Assembly: GCA_963575745.1 (NCBI GenBank)
Contig: CAUYUJ010012169.1
Coordinates: 152,001 to 216,000 of the forward strand
Length of the DNA stretch: 64,000 bases
Source: Prorocentrum cordatum
Lineage: Eukaryota; Sar; Dinophyceae; Prorocentrales; Prorocentraceae
Direction: 5' to 3'
Made by a program: the position numbers and the translations under genes. Position 1 is the stretch's first letter, and the number at the start of each line of letters is the position of its first letter. This document shows positions 1 through 11,672 of the stretch, piece after piece. The notes beneath the pieces were generated by a model. That model did not search any database and was not told the DNA's origin. It saw nothing but the letters and a program-made list of their open reading frames with translations.

Positions 1-639
1 CACCTCCTCTGTCTTTTTGACCATCCTCAGTCTCGGGAAATCATACGACCCGAATTCGCCGGAGCTCGGATTTGCTGACGCTTTTGGACGGGCCCGCCTT
101 GGGCTTGGGCAGTCCATTTCTCGTGAAATGTTTGCAGTGGGGACTTGCATAGAATTTCAAGTTGGGTCTTGCCATTTCTATGACGGTCGCGTCGGGCCAA
201 TTTGAGTCCTCCAAATTCGAGTCTTACGTTTCTTCGACTGTCGGCCCTGGCTGGCTAATGAGTTCATCTTATTGTATCGTTGCTCCTCCGAGTGCCGCCC
301 AGCGGCGTCAGTGCTCCCATCTGTACATTCGCCGGGAGTGCCCCCCGTGGGCAGAAAACCTTCTCCTGTATCAGCTCCCCTCGGAAATAAAAACACGTCG
401 ACGCTATGGTCTCTTACGCATCATGACCTGAGGTCCGTCATTATGCAAGCCTTGAATTTTTGAATTGCACCGAAGGTTTTTTTCGTTTAGCTGCCACTCG
501 CGGCTACTAGGGGGTGATTGGTGGACGGTCGGTGTGGGGCGTGTGCGCTATTTGCCCCTACGCGGCAACCGCTATTTGACGCTATGTGCCGCCAGTCCGC
601 CATCATCTGGACTGATATAGGCTGCCACCAATCCTATCC
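1..639. other. No recognisable gene
   Basis: Mixed-composition sequence with only short, overlapping open frames on both strands and no domain, motif or repeat that I recognise. Confidence 0.5.
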
Positions 640-819
640 CCGTCGTCCTCCTCCTCCTCCTCCTTCTCCTGCCCCTCCCCCTCCCCGTCGTCGTCCTCCT
701 CCTCCTCCTCCTCCTCCTCCTCCTCCTCCTCCTCCTCCTCCTCCTCCTTCTCCCCGTCGTCGTCCTCCTCCTCCTCCTATCCCCGTCGTCCTCCTCCTCC
801 TGCTCCTCCCCCTGCCCCC
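640..819. repeat. CCT/CTC trinucleotide microsatellite
   Basis: Imperfect CCT repeats on the + strand with CGTCGT interruptions every 60-70 bases. The long proline and arginine reading frames across it are products of the repeat. Confidence 0.95.
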
Positions 820-1955
820 TGAGGAGAGCCATGCGGCGCTGATGGCGTCGAAGGGGGCGCAGAGGGAGGCCGCACAGATGGCCCGGCGCTCAGACGGTGA
901 CGTTCGGGGCGCCGGCCTTCGGCAGACCTACGGTCAGGAACTTGTGCTCCGCGTGTCGCGACGGCGGCCCTGGCGACACGCTGTGCCTTGCGAGCGGACA
1001 GCGTGTCGCTCCGCTCCGCGGGACGGATGCTCGGAGCACTTGGGGGCACGGACGCCTGGGGGCCGGTATGTGGAGCGGCGTGTGTCCCGCGGGACCGTGG
1101 CGGGCCGGAGCCAGAGGAGCGACACGCTAACGAATGTGCCCAGCCGTGAGCAGCTTCACACGGAAATGGACGTTCCTCTGCTCGATCGCGAGGTTCTGCG
1201 TGCGCCTAGCATTGGTCTGAGCAGGGGCGTTCTCGGCTAGAGGAGAGGCTCCCCGTCGTGCGCTCTGGCAGTCTGCCCGGGCAAGGGACTTGCTGGAACG
1301 AGCATGACACCAAGGGGTCGGCGTTCACGTCGATGGGCGAGTAAACAATGAGCGGCAAAGAACATGCTTCGCGACAGTTTTCCAGGGCGCTGCTTTGGCT
1401 TTTGTCATATCTCCCCCTCCACCTCCCAACAAGTGCCTGGCCATGGCAAAGTATGACTTTTATGCCAGTCATACTTCATCACCTTCGTGACGGCATGAAT
1501 GGGGACGACGACCGAAGCAGACGAGAAGGATGTATTGTTTCATACTGGACGTTCGTAAGCAAGATGCAGGCCATCTTTGTATGCGCGACGGACAAGAGAA
1601 GAAGGGCAGCGAGTCAAGGATTGCTGGGAAATCCACCACCCAACCCTTCGAGCAATCACTTCGACTTGCGTGCGCTCACTGAGACAGCTGATGCACATCA
1701 GCACTCTTGGGCTCCCTTGCCGCGAACCCTCACCTGCGAGAAGACAGGATGACCAACGCCGCTTCATGATCTTGGCGGCACGGAGCCCCCATGGCAAGAT
1801 CGAGGGCCTCGAAGCTGCCGAGAGCTCGTATCCCCGACTCCCGCGGGTCCAGCCGAGTGGCATACCGTCCTGGCATGTCGCGCCACGAGGCATCTCTCAC
1901 CCCGAATCCCCAACGGTTCCATAAAAACCAGGCCGCTCCGAAAAGGAGGGGAACC
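820..1955. other. Unassigned stretch, no supported gene
   Basis: A 134-aa frame (1348-1752) and overlapping frames on the other strand are open. None shows a recognisable domain, and composition does not favour one strand. I see no repeats here. Confidence 0.4.
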
Positions 1956-2211
1956 AGGAGGAGGAGGAGGAGGAGGAGGAGGAGGAGGAGGAGGAGGAGA
2001 GGAGGAGGAGGAAGAGGAGGAAGAGAAATAGACAGGACGAAAAAGGATGATAAATCACGCGAGGAGGGGGGGAGGAGGAGGAGGAGGAGGAGGAGGAGGA
2101 GAGGAGGAGGAGGAGGAGGAGGAGGAGGAGGAGAAGCAGGAGCAGGAGCAGGAGCAGGAGAAGCAGGAGCAGGAGCAGGAGGAGGAGGAGGAGGAGGAGG
2201 AGGAGGAGGAG
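1956..2211. repeat. GGA microsatellite, interrupted
   Basis: Two GGA tracts separated by an AT-richer spacer at about 2023-2066. The second tract contains AGGAGC variants. Confidence 0.95.
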
Positions 2212-2425
2212 GTTGGGGATACACACCCAGGGGTCTGCTCGGACGCACCCCTGCCGAGGATGGCGCCCCCCAGCGCAGATCCCCAGGGGTGCGGCCCTGG
2301 ATCCCTGGCCCGCGCGAGCCCCCCACCGACGTCGGGGGATGGGGGCCGACCTGTCCCCCGGCCCTTGCGCATGGCTCGCGCCGCGGCGTGCGCGACGACC
2401 GCACCTGGAGCAGCGCGCGCCCTTC

Positions 2426-2472
2426 CCCTGACCTTCCAGGAGGGCTAACGAATAGCACGCGACTTAAAAACA
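2426..2472 (+). mobile_element. 148-bp TIR element, truncated left half
   Basis: Starts with the terminal motif CCCTGACCTTCCAG and follows the complete copies at 29098 and 55521 (reversed) for about 45 bases, through GACTTAAAAAC. It then diverges, and no right terminus follows. I infer a truncated member of the small inverted-repeat family. Confidence 0.7.
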
Positions 2473-2567
2473 TGATCGACCCACGAACCCGGAAAGGCAT
2501 ATAGAAATGTAATGCGTTGCAACATTTCAAAGACACCTGATTGGGCGACGGGCACATGCAATGCTGA

Positions 2568-3440
2568 ATGTATCGATGATGATGTACTGTGCCGAGGGCT
2601 GTGCTGTGCTACGCCGTGCTGAACTGCGATGTGCCATGCCGCGATTGTGCTCTGTATAGCGTTGTGGATCGAGTCCTCCCTGGCATCCGAGTCCTCACCG
2701 AACTGATCTGGAGCGTAAGCTCGAGCTGCCTGAGCAGATGGTAGCTGCCCCAGAACTAATCGACAGAGGGAACATGCCAGGAGGACGCGCCGCGGAACGT
2801 CCCAAGGGACGCGCCAGGCGACGTGCCAGGGGACGTGCCATGGGGACGCACCGCGGGACGTGCCAAGGGGACGCGCTACGGAACGTGCCAATGGACGTGC
2901 CGAGGGACGTGCCAGGGGACGCGCCGCGCGACGTGCCAGGTAGACTCGCCACGGAACGCGCCAAGGAACGTGCCAAGGTGCATAGTTGAGTGTATCGATC
3001 TTGATGTACCGTGCCGACGGCTGTGCTGTGCTACGCCGTGCTGAACTGCGATGTGCCATGCCGCGATTGTGCTCTATATAGCGTTGTGGATCGAGTCCTC
3101 CCTGGCATCCGAGTCCTCACCGAACTGATCTGGAGCGTAAGCTCGAGCTGCCTGAGCAGAGGTAGCTGCCCCAGAACTAATCGACAGAGGGAACAATGCC
3201 AAGAGGACGCGCCGCGGAACGTCCCAAGGGACGCGCCAGGCGACGTGCCAGGGGACGTGCCATGGGCACGCACCGCGGGACGTGCCAAGGGGACGCGCTA
3301 CGGAACGTGCCAATGGACGTGCCGAGGGACGTGCCAGGGGGACTCGCCACGGGACGCTCCGCGGAACGTGCCAGGCAACATGCCAGGCTGCAATGCTAAG
3401 GGTATCGATATTGATGTACCGTGCCGAGGGCTGTGCTGTG
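2568..3440. repeat. 422-bp tandem repeat, about 2 copies
   Basis: The motif TATCGAT followed by TGATGTAC occurs at 2572, 2993 and 3403, giving periods of about 422 and 410 bases. Each unit holds a unique-looking half (GTGCTGTGCTACGCC through CGAGCTGCCTGAGCAG) and a half made of a degenerate 12-base repeat resembling GGGACGTGCCAA. The third unit breaks off at 3440, where the 75-bp array starts. Open frames across it are repeat artefacts. Confidence 0.9.
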
Positions 3441-3870
3441 CCTGGGCGACCTGGACACGTGAAAACACCCGTTTCGCTCAAGACGTTGTCAGCACATCCT
3501 CATGCTAGACATCCGCCTGGGCAACCTGGACACGTGCAAACAAGCGTCTCGCTCGAGACATCCTCAACAAATGCTCATGCTAGACATCCGCCTGGGCGAC
3601 CTGGACACGTGAAAACAAGCCTCTGGTTCGAGACATCCTCAACAAATCCTCATGCTAGACATCTGTCTGGGCCACCTGGAGGCGTGAAACCAAGCGTCTC
3701 GCTCGAGACATCCTCAAGACCTGGGCACGTGAAAACAAGCATTTTACTTCAGAGATCCTCTGAATTCTGGTCCCCAGGAGAAGACAATCTATCACACAAA
3801 ACAAGCGTTTCGCTCGAGACATCCTCAACAAATTCTGAAAAACTAGCGTTTCGCTAGGGACATCCTCAAT
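3441..3870. repeat. 75-bp tandem repeat
   Basis: Units beginning CCTGGGCGACCTGGA start at 3441, 3516, 3591 and 3666, an exact 75-base period, then decay. Each unit carries a core like TTTCGCTCGAGACATCCTCA. The same core recurs in the degenerate array at 54.78-55.2 kb. Confidence 0.9.
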
Positions 3871-3993
3871 TTTTAATTCGCCGGCCCTACGCGACCTCGT
3901 TATTTATCGCAAAAGAAATTCGCCGGCCCTACAGCCGTCAAAACCAAGGGGAAACCAACTAAAAGAGAACCCTGGGCTCAGGCCCTTTCCGGG

Positions 3994-4099
3994 AACCTAT
4001 CCCAGAGCTATTATATGTCTTGTTTTTTTGCTGTTTCGTTTAGTTGTTTTAGAATTTTAGGCCTCCCGTGCTAAACAATAACTCTCTGGAAGGTCAGGG
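3994..4099 (+). mobile_element. 148-bp TIR element, right part only
   Basis: Matches the full copy at 29098-29245 from CCTATCCCAGAGCTATT to the right terminus CTGGAAGGTCAGGG. The left end is replaced by unrelated sequence. The interior is more diverged and AT-richer than in the complete copies. Confidence 0.7.
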
Positions 4100-4307
4100 T
4101 CGGCACCGCGCCGACGCGACCGGCACCAGCCCTGCGAGTGCCCCACGGCTCTGGCGGGGCGCCCCTCAAGGCGAGGCCGGGCCGAGGGCGGCCGCCGCTG
4201 CAGAGCGCGCGGCCGTCGCCGCGGCCCCCCGCACACCCAGGGCGCAGCAGCGAGGGCCGCTCCGCGGGGAGGAGCCCCTCTTCGAGGTCGGGGGGATGGC
4301 TGGCAGG

Positions 4308-4423
4308 TGGAGGAGGAGGAGGAGGAGGAGGAGGAGGAGGAGGAGGAGAAGGAGGAGGAGGGAGAGGAGAAGGAGGAGAAGGAGGAGAAGGATGAGGAGG
4401 AGGAGAGGGAGGGAGGGGAGGGG
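4308..4423. repeat. GGA microsatellite
   Basis: Pure GGA for about 45 bases, then GGAGAAGGA variants. Confidence 0.95.
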
Positions 4424-4679
4424 CCCAGAACTCAAATTCTCACGTCTCCCAGGACTCTCCGCGCCCCCCGGGGGCTTCCCGCGTGCTTCCCGCGCCCCCG
4501 GGGGCTTCCCGCGTCCCACTTGGGCTGGATGGAGGGAGGGGCGGGGACAGGAGGGGGAGGGGGAGGGTCATAGCATCGCACGGCCGCCGTGGCGCAGCAG
4601 GGGAGGGCGAAAATCATGTGGGGGGGTTCTTCTGGGCGTTTCTCGTCTTTGTTTGTTTCTATTTGTTTGTGTTCTCTCG

Positions 4680-4713
<34 letters not shown>

Positions 4714-5064
4714 ATGTATATATATACACATATGGTCAACCTGCGTTGCGGGACAACCAGCGGGACAACCATCGGCTTGTCGACCACACTGTCTATACAT
4801 CTACTGATCTCATCACGTATCTACTTCTCGATTTACCCATACACAGATCGACCTTACTATCTACCAGTCGATCTTACTACAGTCGGGTGAATCTTGTTGG
4901 TAGTGACATTTTAGAGCGCATATGCACGTACCGAAGGCTTCAGGGAGGCATGTGTCATGTCTCCATCATCATTGCATCCGTAGCCAGTTTGGCCCTAGAG
5001 GCGCGACTTGTGGGAGTGCCATGGCGTCGGGTCCAGCGAGTGCGAGGCAGCGCGAACCACGAAC
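4424..5064. other. No gene; short CT and TA tracts
   Basis: Holds a direct repeat of CCCCCGGGGGCTTCCCGCGT near 4468 and 4496, a (CT)n tract at 4674-4714 and a short TATATA run. The GGGACAACCATC unit near 4755 is the start of a degenerate 12-base repeat seen again at 6300 and 6510. Confidence 0.6.
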
Positions 5065-5490
5065 GACCGTTATGACCGACGACCGACGACGACGAACCAA
5101 CCGACCGACCGAGGACCGACGACCGAGGACCGACGACGACCGATCGACCGAGTAACCGACCGACGGACGGACTGACCGAGATGACGACGACGACCGACGA
5201 CGGCGAGCGACGGACCAACGGACCGACCGACAACCGACGACCGAACCGACCGACCGACCGACCGACGGAGACGACGACGAACGATGGCCACCGACGGACC
5301 GACGGACCGACGACTGACGACCAGACGGACCGACCGACCGTCCGAGACGACGACGAACGATGACGACGGACGGACCGACTGACACACCTACGACCCACGA
5401 CGGGACCGACCGACCGACTGACCGAGCGACCGAGACGACGACGAGCGACGACCGACCGACCGACCGACCCCGACCGATCGAGACATCGCA
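5065..5490. repeat. Degenerate GACC/GACG tandem repeat
   Basis: Almost entirely GACCGACC and GACGACGA words. The serine/arginine/valine-rich frames on the minus strand are low-complexity products of it. Confidence 0.9.
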
Positions 5491-5599
5491 CGCGCACCAG
5501 CGCGTGCGAACAGGCCCCGTTTGGTAACGAGGCGGGGCTACAATGCTAGGACACCCCAGGCCCGTCTCCCACCCTTCCCCCCGCAACACATTTGTGTGA

Positions 5600-5960
5600 A
5601 GAACACTCAACAGGGTGAGGTTCCAGCGCCCAATATTTTCGAGGGATAGTGGTTCCAGCGCCTCACGCCTTCAAGAGGGATGGGCTCCAACGCTCACTTG
5701 TGACGATGGACGGTGGTTCCAGTGCCCATGGCGTCGGTCCCAGTGTGCAATATTCACTGGGGATAGTAGTCCCAGCGGCCCAGCACCTCGTGCATTCAAG
5801 ACAGCCGGGTTCTGGCGCACAGTCTTATCGAGGGACCGTGGCTGCAAGGCCCCACGGCGGCGGCTCCAGTGCCCAACACCTACACGGGAGCGCGGCTCCC
5901 TCGCCTCCGGCCGTCAAGGCGGATGGCTTCCACGGTTTAGGTTTTACGAGGGACAGTGGC
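5600..5960. repeat. Degenerate short tandem repeat, TTCCAGCGCC core
   Basis: TTCCAGCG, TTCCAGTG and TCCCAGCG cores recur every 30-60 bases with GGGATAGTGG and TTCAAG spacers. It grades at 5960-6050 into a T-rich repeat of ACGAGTTTTAGTTT. Confidence 0.55.
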
Positions 5961-6049
5961 TAGGTTTTTTACGAGTTTTAGTTCGAGTGTTTACGAGTTT
6001 TTAGTTTATGAGGCTTTAGTTTTTACGAGTTGTTTTGCGAGTTGTTCGA

Positions 6050-6884
6050 AGGCCGCCAGGGTCGTGAGCGCGCGGCCCTGGCGGGGATGTGACGGCCGTC
6101 GTTTGCGGCGGCAGGTTGGGCGATCCACGCCCCCGCCACCGCTAACCCATGCCCGGCCTGGTCAGAACGTTCACCACCCAATTATCTATGCACCTATGAA
6201 TGTAGCAATCGATGGATCATGCTACCCATATGTGTGTGGATATGCCTGCGTGTCGGCCTCACTCCCTGTCCCACCAGTCCAGCTTCGGGGCAAGCGTCGG
6301 GACAACCATCGGGACAACCGACGGGACAAACATCTGGACAACCTTCATCGGTCTTTCACCCGCTTCACATTCCACTCGTCTGAAGCACGTGTACACACAT
6401 GTTCTTTATCCATATCTGGGTATCACTAGTTCTCGTTCTATTTATCGACTTCACGATCAGTCAACGAATCTACCAACGCGAACACCGTCGGGATAACCGT
6501 GGGGAAAACGGTCGGGACAACCATCGGGACAGTAATCAGGACAACCACAAGACAGCCGCGGGAAAACCGCGGGACAGAACGGGCCCAATCCGCCGACCGG
6601 ACGGGAGGAGGGTCTTCTTCTATGAGTTCGTCCCACCAGTGGCGGGGACACCCCTCGCGCCCACGCGAGTAGTTCCTTCCCGCCCGCGCGCACGGCACGC
6701 TCACGAAACCCAGGCCGAGTTCCTCGTGGGGAGTCTCCGCTTCACTCCAACATCCCCCCATTTCCAAATACACACGCGCACATGTTATCCGGATGTGGGT
6801 ATACATGTACACATATGTGCATGTTCGCGTTCATACACACATGCATATGCATCCACACACATATATACATTTATGTGCATGTGT
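6050..6884. other. No gene; GGGACAACCATC-type 12-base repeats
   Basis: Degenerate 12-base units related to GGGACAACCATC occur at 6297-6345 and 6489-6590. No coding signal is seen. Confidence 0.5.
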
Positions 6885-6888
6885 AGAT

Positions 6889-6920
<32 letters not shown>

Positions 6921-6924
6921 GTAA

Positions 6925-6972
<48 letters not shown>
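6885..6972. repeat. TA dinucleotide tract
   Basis: Two long TA runs separated by GTAAACACACACACA. Alternating AT of this length can extrude as a cruciform. No gene sits next to it. Confidence 0.95.
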
Positions 6973-6976
<4 letters not shown>

Positions 6977-8327
6977 AAGGGCCGGCCCCTCCGTCGTTGG
7001 TCCCATCTTTATCATAATCGGATATTCCAGAGTCGCGTCGGTGCGTCTCGGCGCTGCCTTGGCGCACCTGGGAACATCCTGCGGGGGCCCATAGGAATCA
7101 TCAGCGCATATTGAGACGCTGGCGTTATCCTAGGGGCCTTCGGCCCATCCCGACACCGTGCTTGGGTTGTGGCTCTGAAGCCTCTTGTACATGTTTTGGG
7201 GTGTCGTGGGGAGAAACATCGGAGACAACCTCGTCCTACAGCCTGGTGGCCCCACAAGGGGGCCAGCGGAGATGTGTTTACACATATATATATATATATG
7301 CACGTTGTATGCATATATATACATATTATGTGTATGTCCCTTTCGTTCTATGTGCGCATGAATCCACACTACTACACAGAAGGAGGTAGTTGCTGATGCT
7401 GGTACTGTTGCCCGCTCTTGCCGCTGCTTCCTATCCGGACAGAATTCCTCATCCGTGGCCTCGCCCCGCCGCTGCGTCGACCTCTTCCTCCCGGTTCCGC
7501 CTCCCCGTCTTGTTCCCGCCGTTGTGTTCTACGATCTCGTCGCCTGCAGTTGCTACCCTATGCGTCGTCACTCTGGAGGCCTTCGCGGAGCGCGCCTGCA
7601 CAGAGCCGCGCGCGCGAGGCTCGCTCCAGCTGCTCCGGAAACTCCCCAGTCTCGCCACAAGCAGCCAGTAGGGGAGAACGCAGCGCAGAGGTACGCACGA
7701 ATCTCATGGCAGGGCTTCGCGGGCGCGCGGCACGAACTTGCTTCGCATTCGTGACAACTGCGCTTGCACCCCACAACGCCGTGATCAAAAGCCGGCCGCT
7801 TGGCACATCATGTGTGCATCGCCCTTTTGCCCGCTTATAGTGTGTGTGTTTACTCTCTTTTCGCAGCGGAGGAGCTGTGACAACGCCGAGCGTTACCATG
7901 AGCCCGTTGCCGTGTTCATCTGCCTTTTGTGGTCGCGCGCCCTTGCGGGACAGCCTCCGCGAGGGGTGCGGAGTTCTCTTGTCCTTGTACGGGTTCCGTC
8001 TCTTCTCGTTCCTGCTCTTGTCCGCCTTCCTCTCTTGGCAGTGGTTTTCCTGCTCACCCCCCTACAGTCGACCCGCATAGTGAGGATGGTCAACCTTCCC
8101 AAGGGTACACTTGCATTCGTCGCCACCTTCGTTGGCCGCGCCCCGCTCGAAAAGCTTCGTAATGGGCGTCCAAGGCCCTTGCATCCTTATCGCGTATCCT
8201 TCTGGTACGGGCCAGCTGTACTTCTCTTGCTCCATGCTTTGACCAGCAAGTGGTGCCGCCCCTCGCTCCAGTTCCTGGGCCTCTGCCGTTGCCGCTGCTG
8301 CTGGACCGTCCGCAGAACCTCGCCAAC
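6973..8327. other. Unassigned; one dispersed short repeat
   Basis: At 7138-7170 the words GGCCTTCGGCCCATCCCG and GGGTTGTGG match a segment at 13535-13580, and more loosely 34490-34530 and (reversed) 44040-44085. From 7390 to 8327 frames are open on both strands, and I do not recognise any product. Confidence 0.4.
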
Positions 8328-8666
8328 ATGGACAAGGAGAACGGGGCCAAATCCATGTCGCGGGAAGAGGCTATGTCGCGGGTCGAGGATCTCGGGACAC
8401 AGCACGCGAACGACGAGAAGTACATCCAGCAGGCCAGATGGTTAGGTGCTGCGTAGGTTCCATGGGAGGCTGCAGATGTAGGAAAGGCGGAGGATCTCTA
8501 CAGGAAGCGATACATGATCGAGGGGAGTTGGCGTGGCAGAAGCACGTGGCAGGTGTGCAACAAACTGCGATACTTCGAATGGAGGTGCGATGCCGCCTTT
8601 GTTGTCTCTCATGGCGCGACGCCCTGGTTTTACATGACTTTGCACGGGCCAGCTCATACAGTCTGA
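8328..8666 (+). pseudogene. Coding-like frame with one in-frame TAG, function unknown
   Basis: From the ATG at 8328 the frame reads a charged, probably helical segment (MDKENGAKSMSREEAMSRVE at its start) to a TAG at 8454-8456. It continues in the same frame to TGA at 8664-8666 with well-balanced, non-repetitive composition, including FVVSHGATPWFYMTLHG. That contrasts with the low-complexity frames around it. It could be an exon fragment, a retroposed gene copy broken by one nonsense change, or chance. I do not recognise the family and assign no function. Confidence 0.3.
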
Positions 8667-9867
8667 TACAGCAATGAAGCGATGTGTGCTTGTTGGTAGC
8701 GTAGAGTCTAAGTAATTGCTCGGATGGGCCGATTGGTCGCTTTCCGAATGATACCAAGCTGGCCAATTGCACGGATTGAGCCCTGGTTTCTTGGGAGTGG
8801 ACTGCAGATCCCCATCAAGAAAATATGTATTTCTGATGGGGGTCTGGATGTGCTCCGGAAATTCATCGCGCAACATGTAGTGGTTAACCGCCGGAACAGG
8901 AGACTTTGCCACTTGGGGCCGACATGTCTTACAGGATATATTTGACTGTCCCAGTGCTGGTTTAGTGTCTTTGAGTGCTCCTCGGCCCAGACGCCCCGTC
9001 TTGTATAGGGTACCGATCCTGGCCGAGCTCGAGCGCCAGTGTTTGGGGGTTCGCCCCCCCCCCCCCCCCCCCTCCCACGGCATCACCACGACCCAGGCAT
9101 CTCCCTGTGCACTTCTCCACCTTCTCACCTCGAACTGAGCCGTACTGGCGGTTCGTGTGTCCCCGCCGGGCCATCCAGGATCGGTGCCCAGGCGAGCTGC
9201 CCTGACCAGGGAGATGTAGGAACAGGCGGTGGAACAAATAGGGGGGGCAGCTGTCAAATCGAAGCGCAAGATCATCCCGAGCAGACACAGGGTCAGCCAG
9301 AAGGGAATTTGTCGGGGCCCACACACATACACCACCACCACCTCCCTCACCCCCTCCCTCTCCCAGGAAAGAAGCGAGGAAGAAGAGGGTAGAGGAGGGA
9401 GGAGGAATCAACGTGGTGGTTGTGGTGGTGTATATTCTTGGGGCCATCAAGAAAAAAGGGGCCATCAATTGTAGCACCCACGTCGGAGCCAGACACATCG
9501 TTTCTTGTTGCCCTCCCGAGGCGATCTTGGGCTATTTTGGAGCCATCTTGCGGCCTCAGAAGCCTATCGGAAGCGCAGGGGCGACACTTCACAAACCTTT
9601 GGAGCACACGCTGATGCGTTTGAATGATTTGGGGGCTGTCGGGGATGTCATTGGGAGGACCCCCCCCCACTTGGAGCCACCTTGTGGCGGTCATGCGGCC
9701 TCTTGGAGGCAAGACATGATGTATGTTGAACCATCTTCGGTCATACATTGTGCGATGTTGGAGGCTCCCTTGGGCTATCCGCAGCCTCTTGGGGCCATAG
9801 TGGGTCATCTCAGACTCTGGAGCGTTTCGCGGCGCCCGCCCTCCAGACTCAGGGTAGGGGGTAGGGG
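8667..9867. other. Unassigned; poly-C tract and dispersed repeat
   Basis: A run of about 17 C lies at 9056-9072. At 9165-9240 lies a repeat with words CATCCAG, TGCCCAGGCGAG and CAGGGAGATG that recurs at 56722-56790. The 302-aa minus-strand frame across here has no recognisable domain. Confidence 0.45.
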
Positions 9868-10850
9868 GGTTGTCAAGCTACATGCCCGCTCGCAAGCCGT
9901 CTAGCTCACTCCCACCCGCTCTCCCAACACATAAGTATCACCCGAGCCTGAGCATGTTCAGCGGTCGTATTTGGATGGGCAGCTACTGGGAACCAAAACT
10001 GACCCCAGGTGCGCGACGCTTGGGCGCGGTGCGCCACGCGTGCCAGGGGCGCCACGCGCGCCAGGCACCCCTGGGGCCCGAGCGTGCCAGGCTCGCCTGC
10101 TGCGCCAGATGCGCCACGTGCTCCGAGTGCGCCAGGTGTGCCGCACACTCCAGCCGCGTCAGGTGCGCCACGTTCGGGGCACGTGCGGAGTGCGTCAGGT
10201 GCGCCTGCGCACGTGACAGCACACATTGGGAAACATGTCTGCCCCCGCCACCCTTGTCGAAAACCAATTCCCATCACTGTGTCTGGTGGGCCTGCACACA
10301 GCAGGCCTCGCGCCACCACCCCCGCCGTCCCTGTCAAAAACCACTTGACAGTGATCGCGGGATGGCCGCGCACAATCCAGATTTAGCCGCGAGGTGCATG
10401 TTGTATGGTCGTTTGTCAGGGATGGTAGCCCTGCGCGCAGCAGGGAATCTGCTGACACCCCCGCCGTCCCTTTCAAAAACAATACAAAGTGCTCGCAGGC
10501 CTCGCGAACATGATGTAAGACTTTGCCCCAACGTGTACTTTGCATTGTTTTTTGACAGGGTGGTGGGGGAGGGGGGAATCGGGTTGGCCGCGCATGCTCC
10601 AAATGTGGAGGCAGAGTGCGGTTTGTATTGTTTTTTGACAGGGATGGTGGGGGGCGGGCCCTCATGGAGTCGGCATGGTTCCAGGTTGGCCGCCGGCCGT
10701 GTGCGGGAGGGGGTGTATAAGGAACAGTGATCAAGCTACCCCCTCCGTAGGGCGGCCGTCTCGTTCAGTCCCACCCGCCCTCCCACCACATAAGCAGCAC
10801 CCGAGACTCAGCATGGGCAGGGGCCGCCATCGACAATCACTGGGAAAAGA
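9868..10850. repeat. Segment bounded by a direct repeat of about 110 bp
   Basis: 9868-9980 (GTCAAGCTAC, CCCACCCGCTCTCCC, CACATAAGTATCACCCGAG) is repeated with substitutions at 10728-10850. Between them are a degenerate GCGCCAGGTG repeat (10010-10215) and three or four diverged units sharing CCCGCCGTCCCTGTCAAAAAC or its reverse complement. No gene is supported. Confidence 0.65.
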
Positions 10851-11225
10851 TGCAGACGCCAGCCAGATGCGAGACGTCTGCAGGGTGCGCCGCGGTGAGT
10901 GGCTCAAGGTGAGCGGTTCATGAGTTCCAAAGCAGTCAAGGCAGCCCGAACAGCAAGATCCCCAATGCCACCCACACTTCAAGCCAACTCAGTCCATTTT
11001 CAACATCTCTCCACGCCGGCCCGGAACAGCTCGAAGGCCCCGCATAATCCCAAGCAAGAGGATGCCGTCGATAAGAACGAGAAGCGAAAAGCGAGGACAA
11101 CCGAGAGAGACTGGAGGGTTAACGAGCAAGGACGTATGAGGAATACTGGAGGACGAAGGGGCAAGGCATGGAACGAGCCGGTCCGAAAAGCACGTACAGC
11201 TAACAACGTCATGGCATGCGCTATA
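10851..11225. other. No recognisable gene
   Basis: A basic 121-aa frame (10899-11264) is open but has no recognisable domain. A TGGCTCAAG word at about 10911 resembles the end of the spliced leader but is too short to support a call. Confidence 0.4.
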
Positions 11226-11362
<137 letters not shown>

Positions 11363-11477
11363 TAGGTCTATAGGTAGATCGGCGGCGCGCCCAGGGGGGA
11401 AAGCAGAGGGGGCGGGCCTCCCCAGGAGGTTCAGAAGGCCTCCGGCCTCCCGAGAGGAGCTCCCTGGGTCCTCCTCC

Positions 11478-11672
11478 TTCTTCTCTTCCTCCTCCTCCTC
11501 CTCTTCCTCCTCCTCCTCCTCCTTCTCCTCCTTCTCCTCCTTTTCCTCCTCCTCCTTCTCCTCCTCCTCCTCCTCCTCCTCCTCCTCCTCCTCCTCCTCC
11601 TCTTCCTCCTCCTCCTCCTCCTCCTCCTCCTCCTCCTCCTCCTTCTCTTCATCCTCCTCCTCCTTCTCCGAA
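11478..11672. repeat. CTC microsatellite
   Basis: Long CTC/CCT repeats with CTT interruptions on the + strand. Confidence 0.95.

Noticed and set aside
4966-5610. Serine/arginine/valine-rich minus frames as an RNA-binding SR protein
   Set aside because: They are produced entirely by the GACC/GACG repeat.
10911-10920. TGGCTCAAGG resembling the 3' end of an SL RNA exon
   Set aside because: Only ten bases match, with no upstream leader sequence, no Sm-type site and no SL RNA fold. A similar nine-base word at 42599 also looks random.
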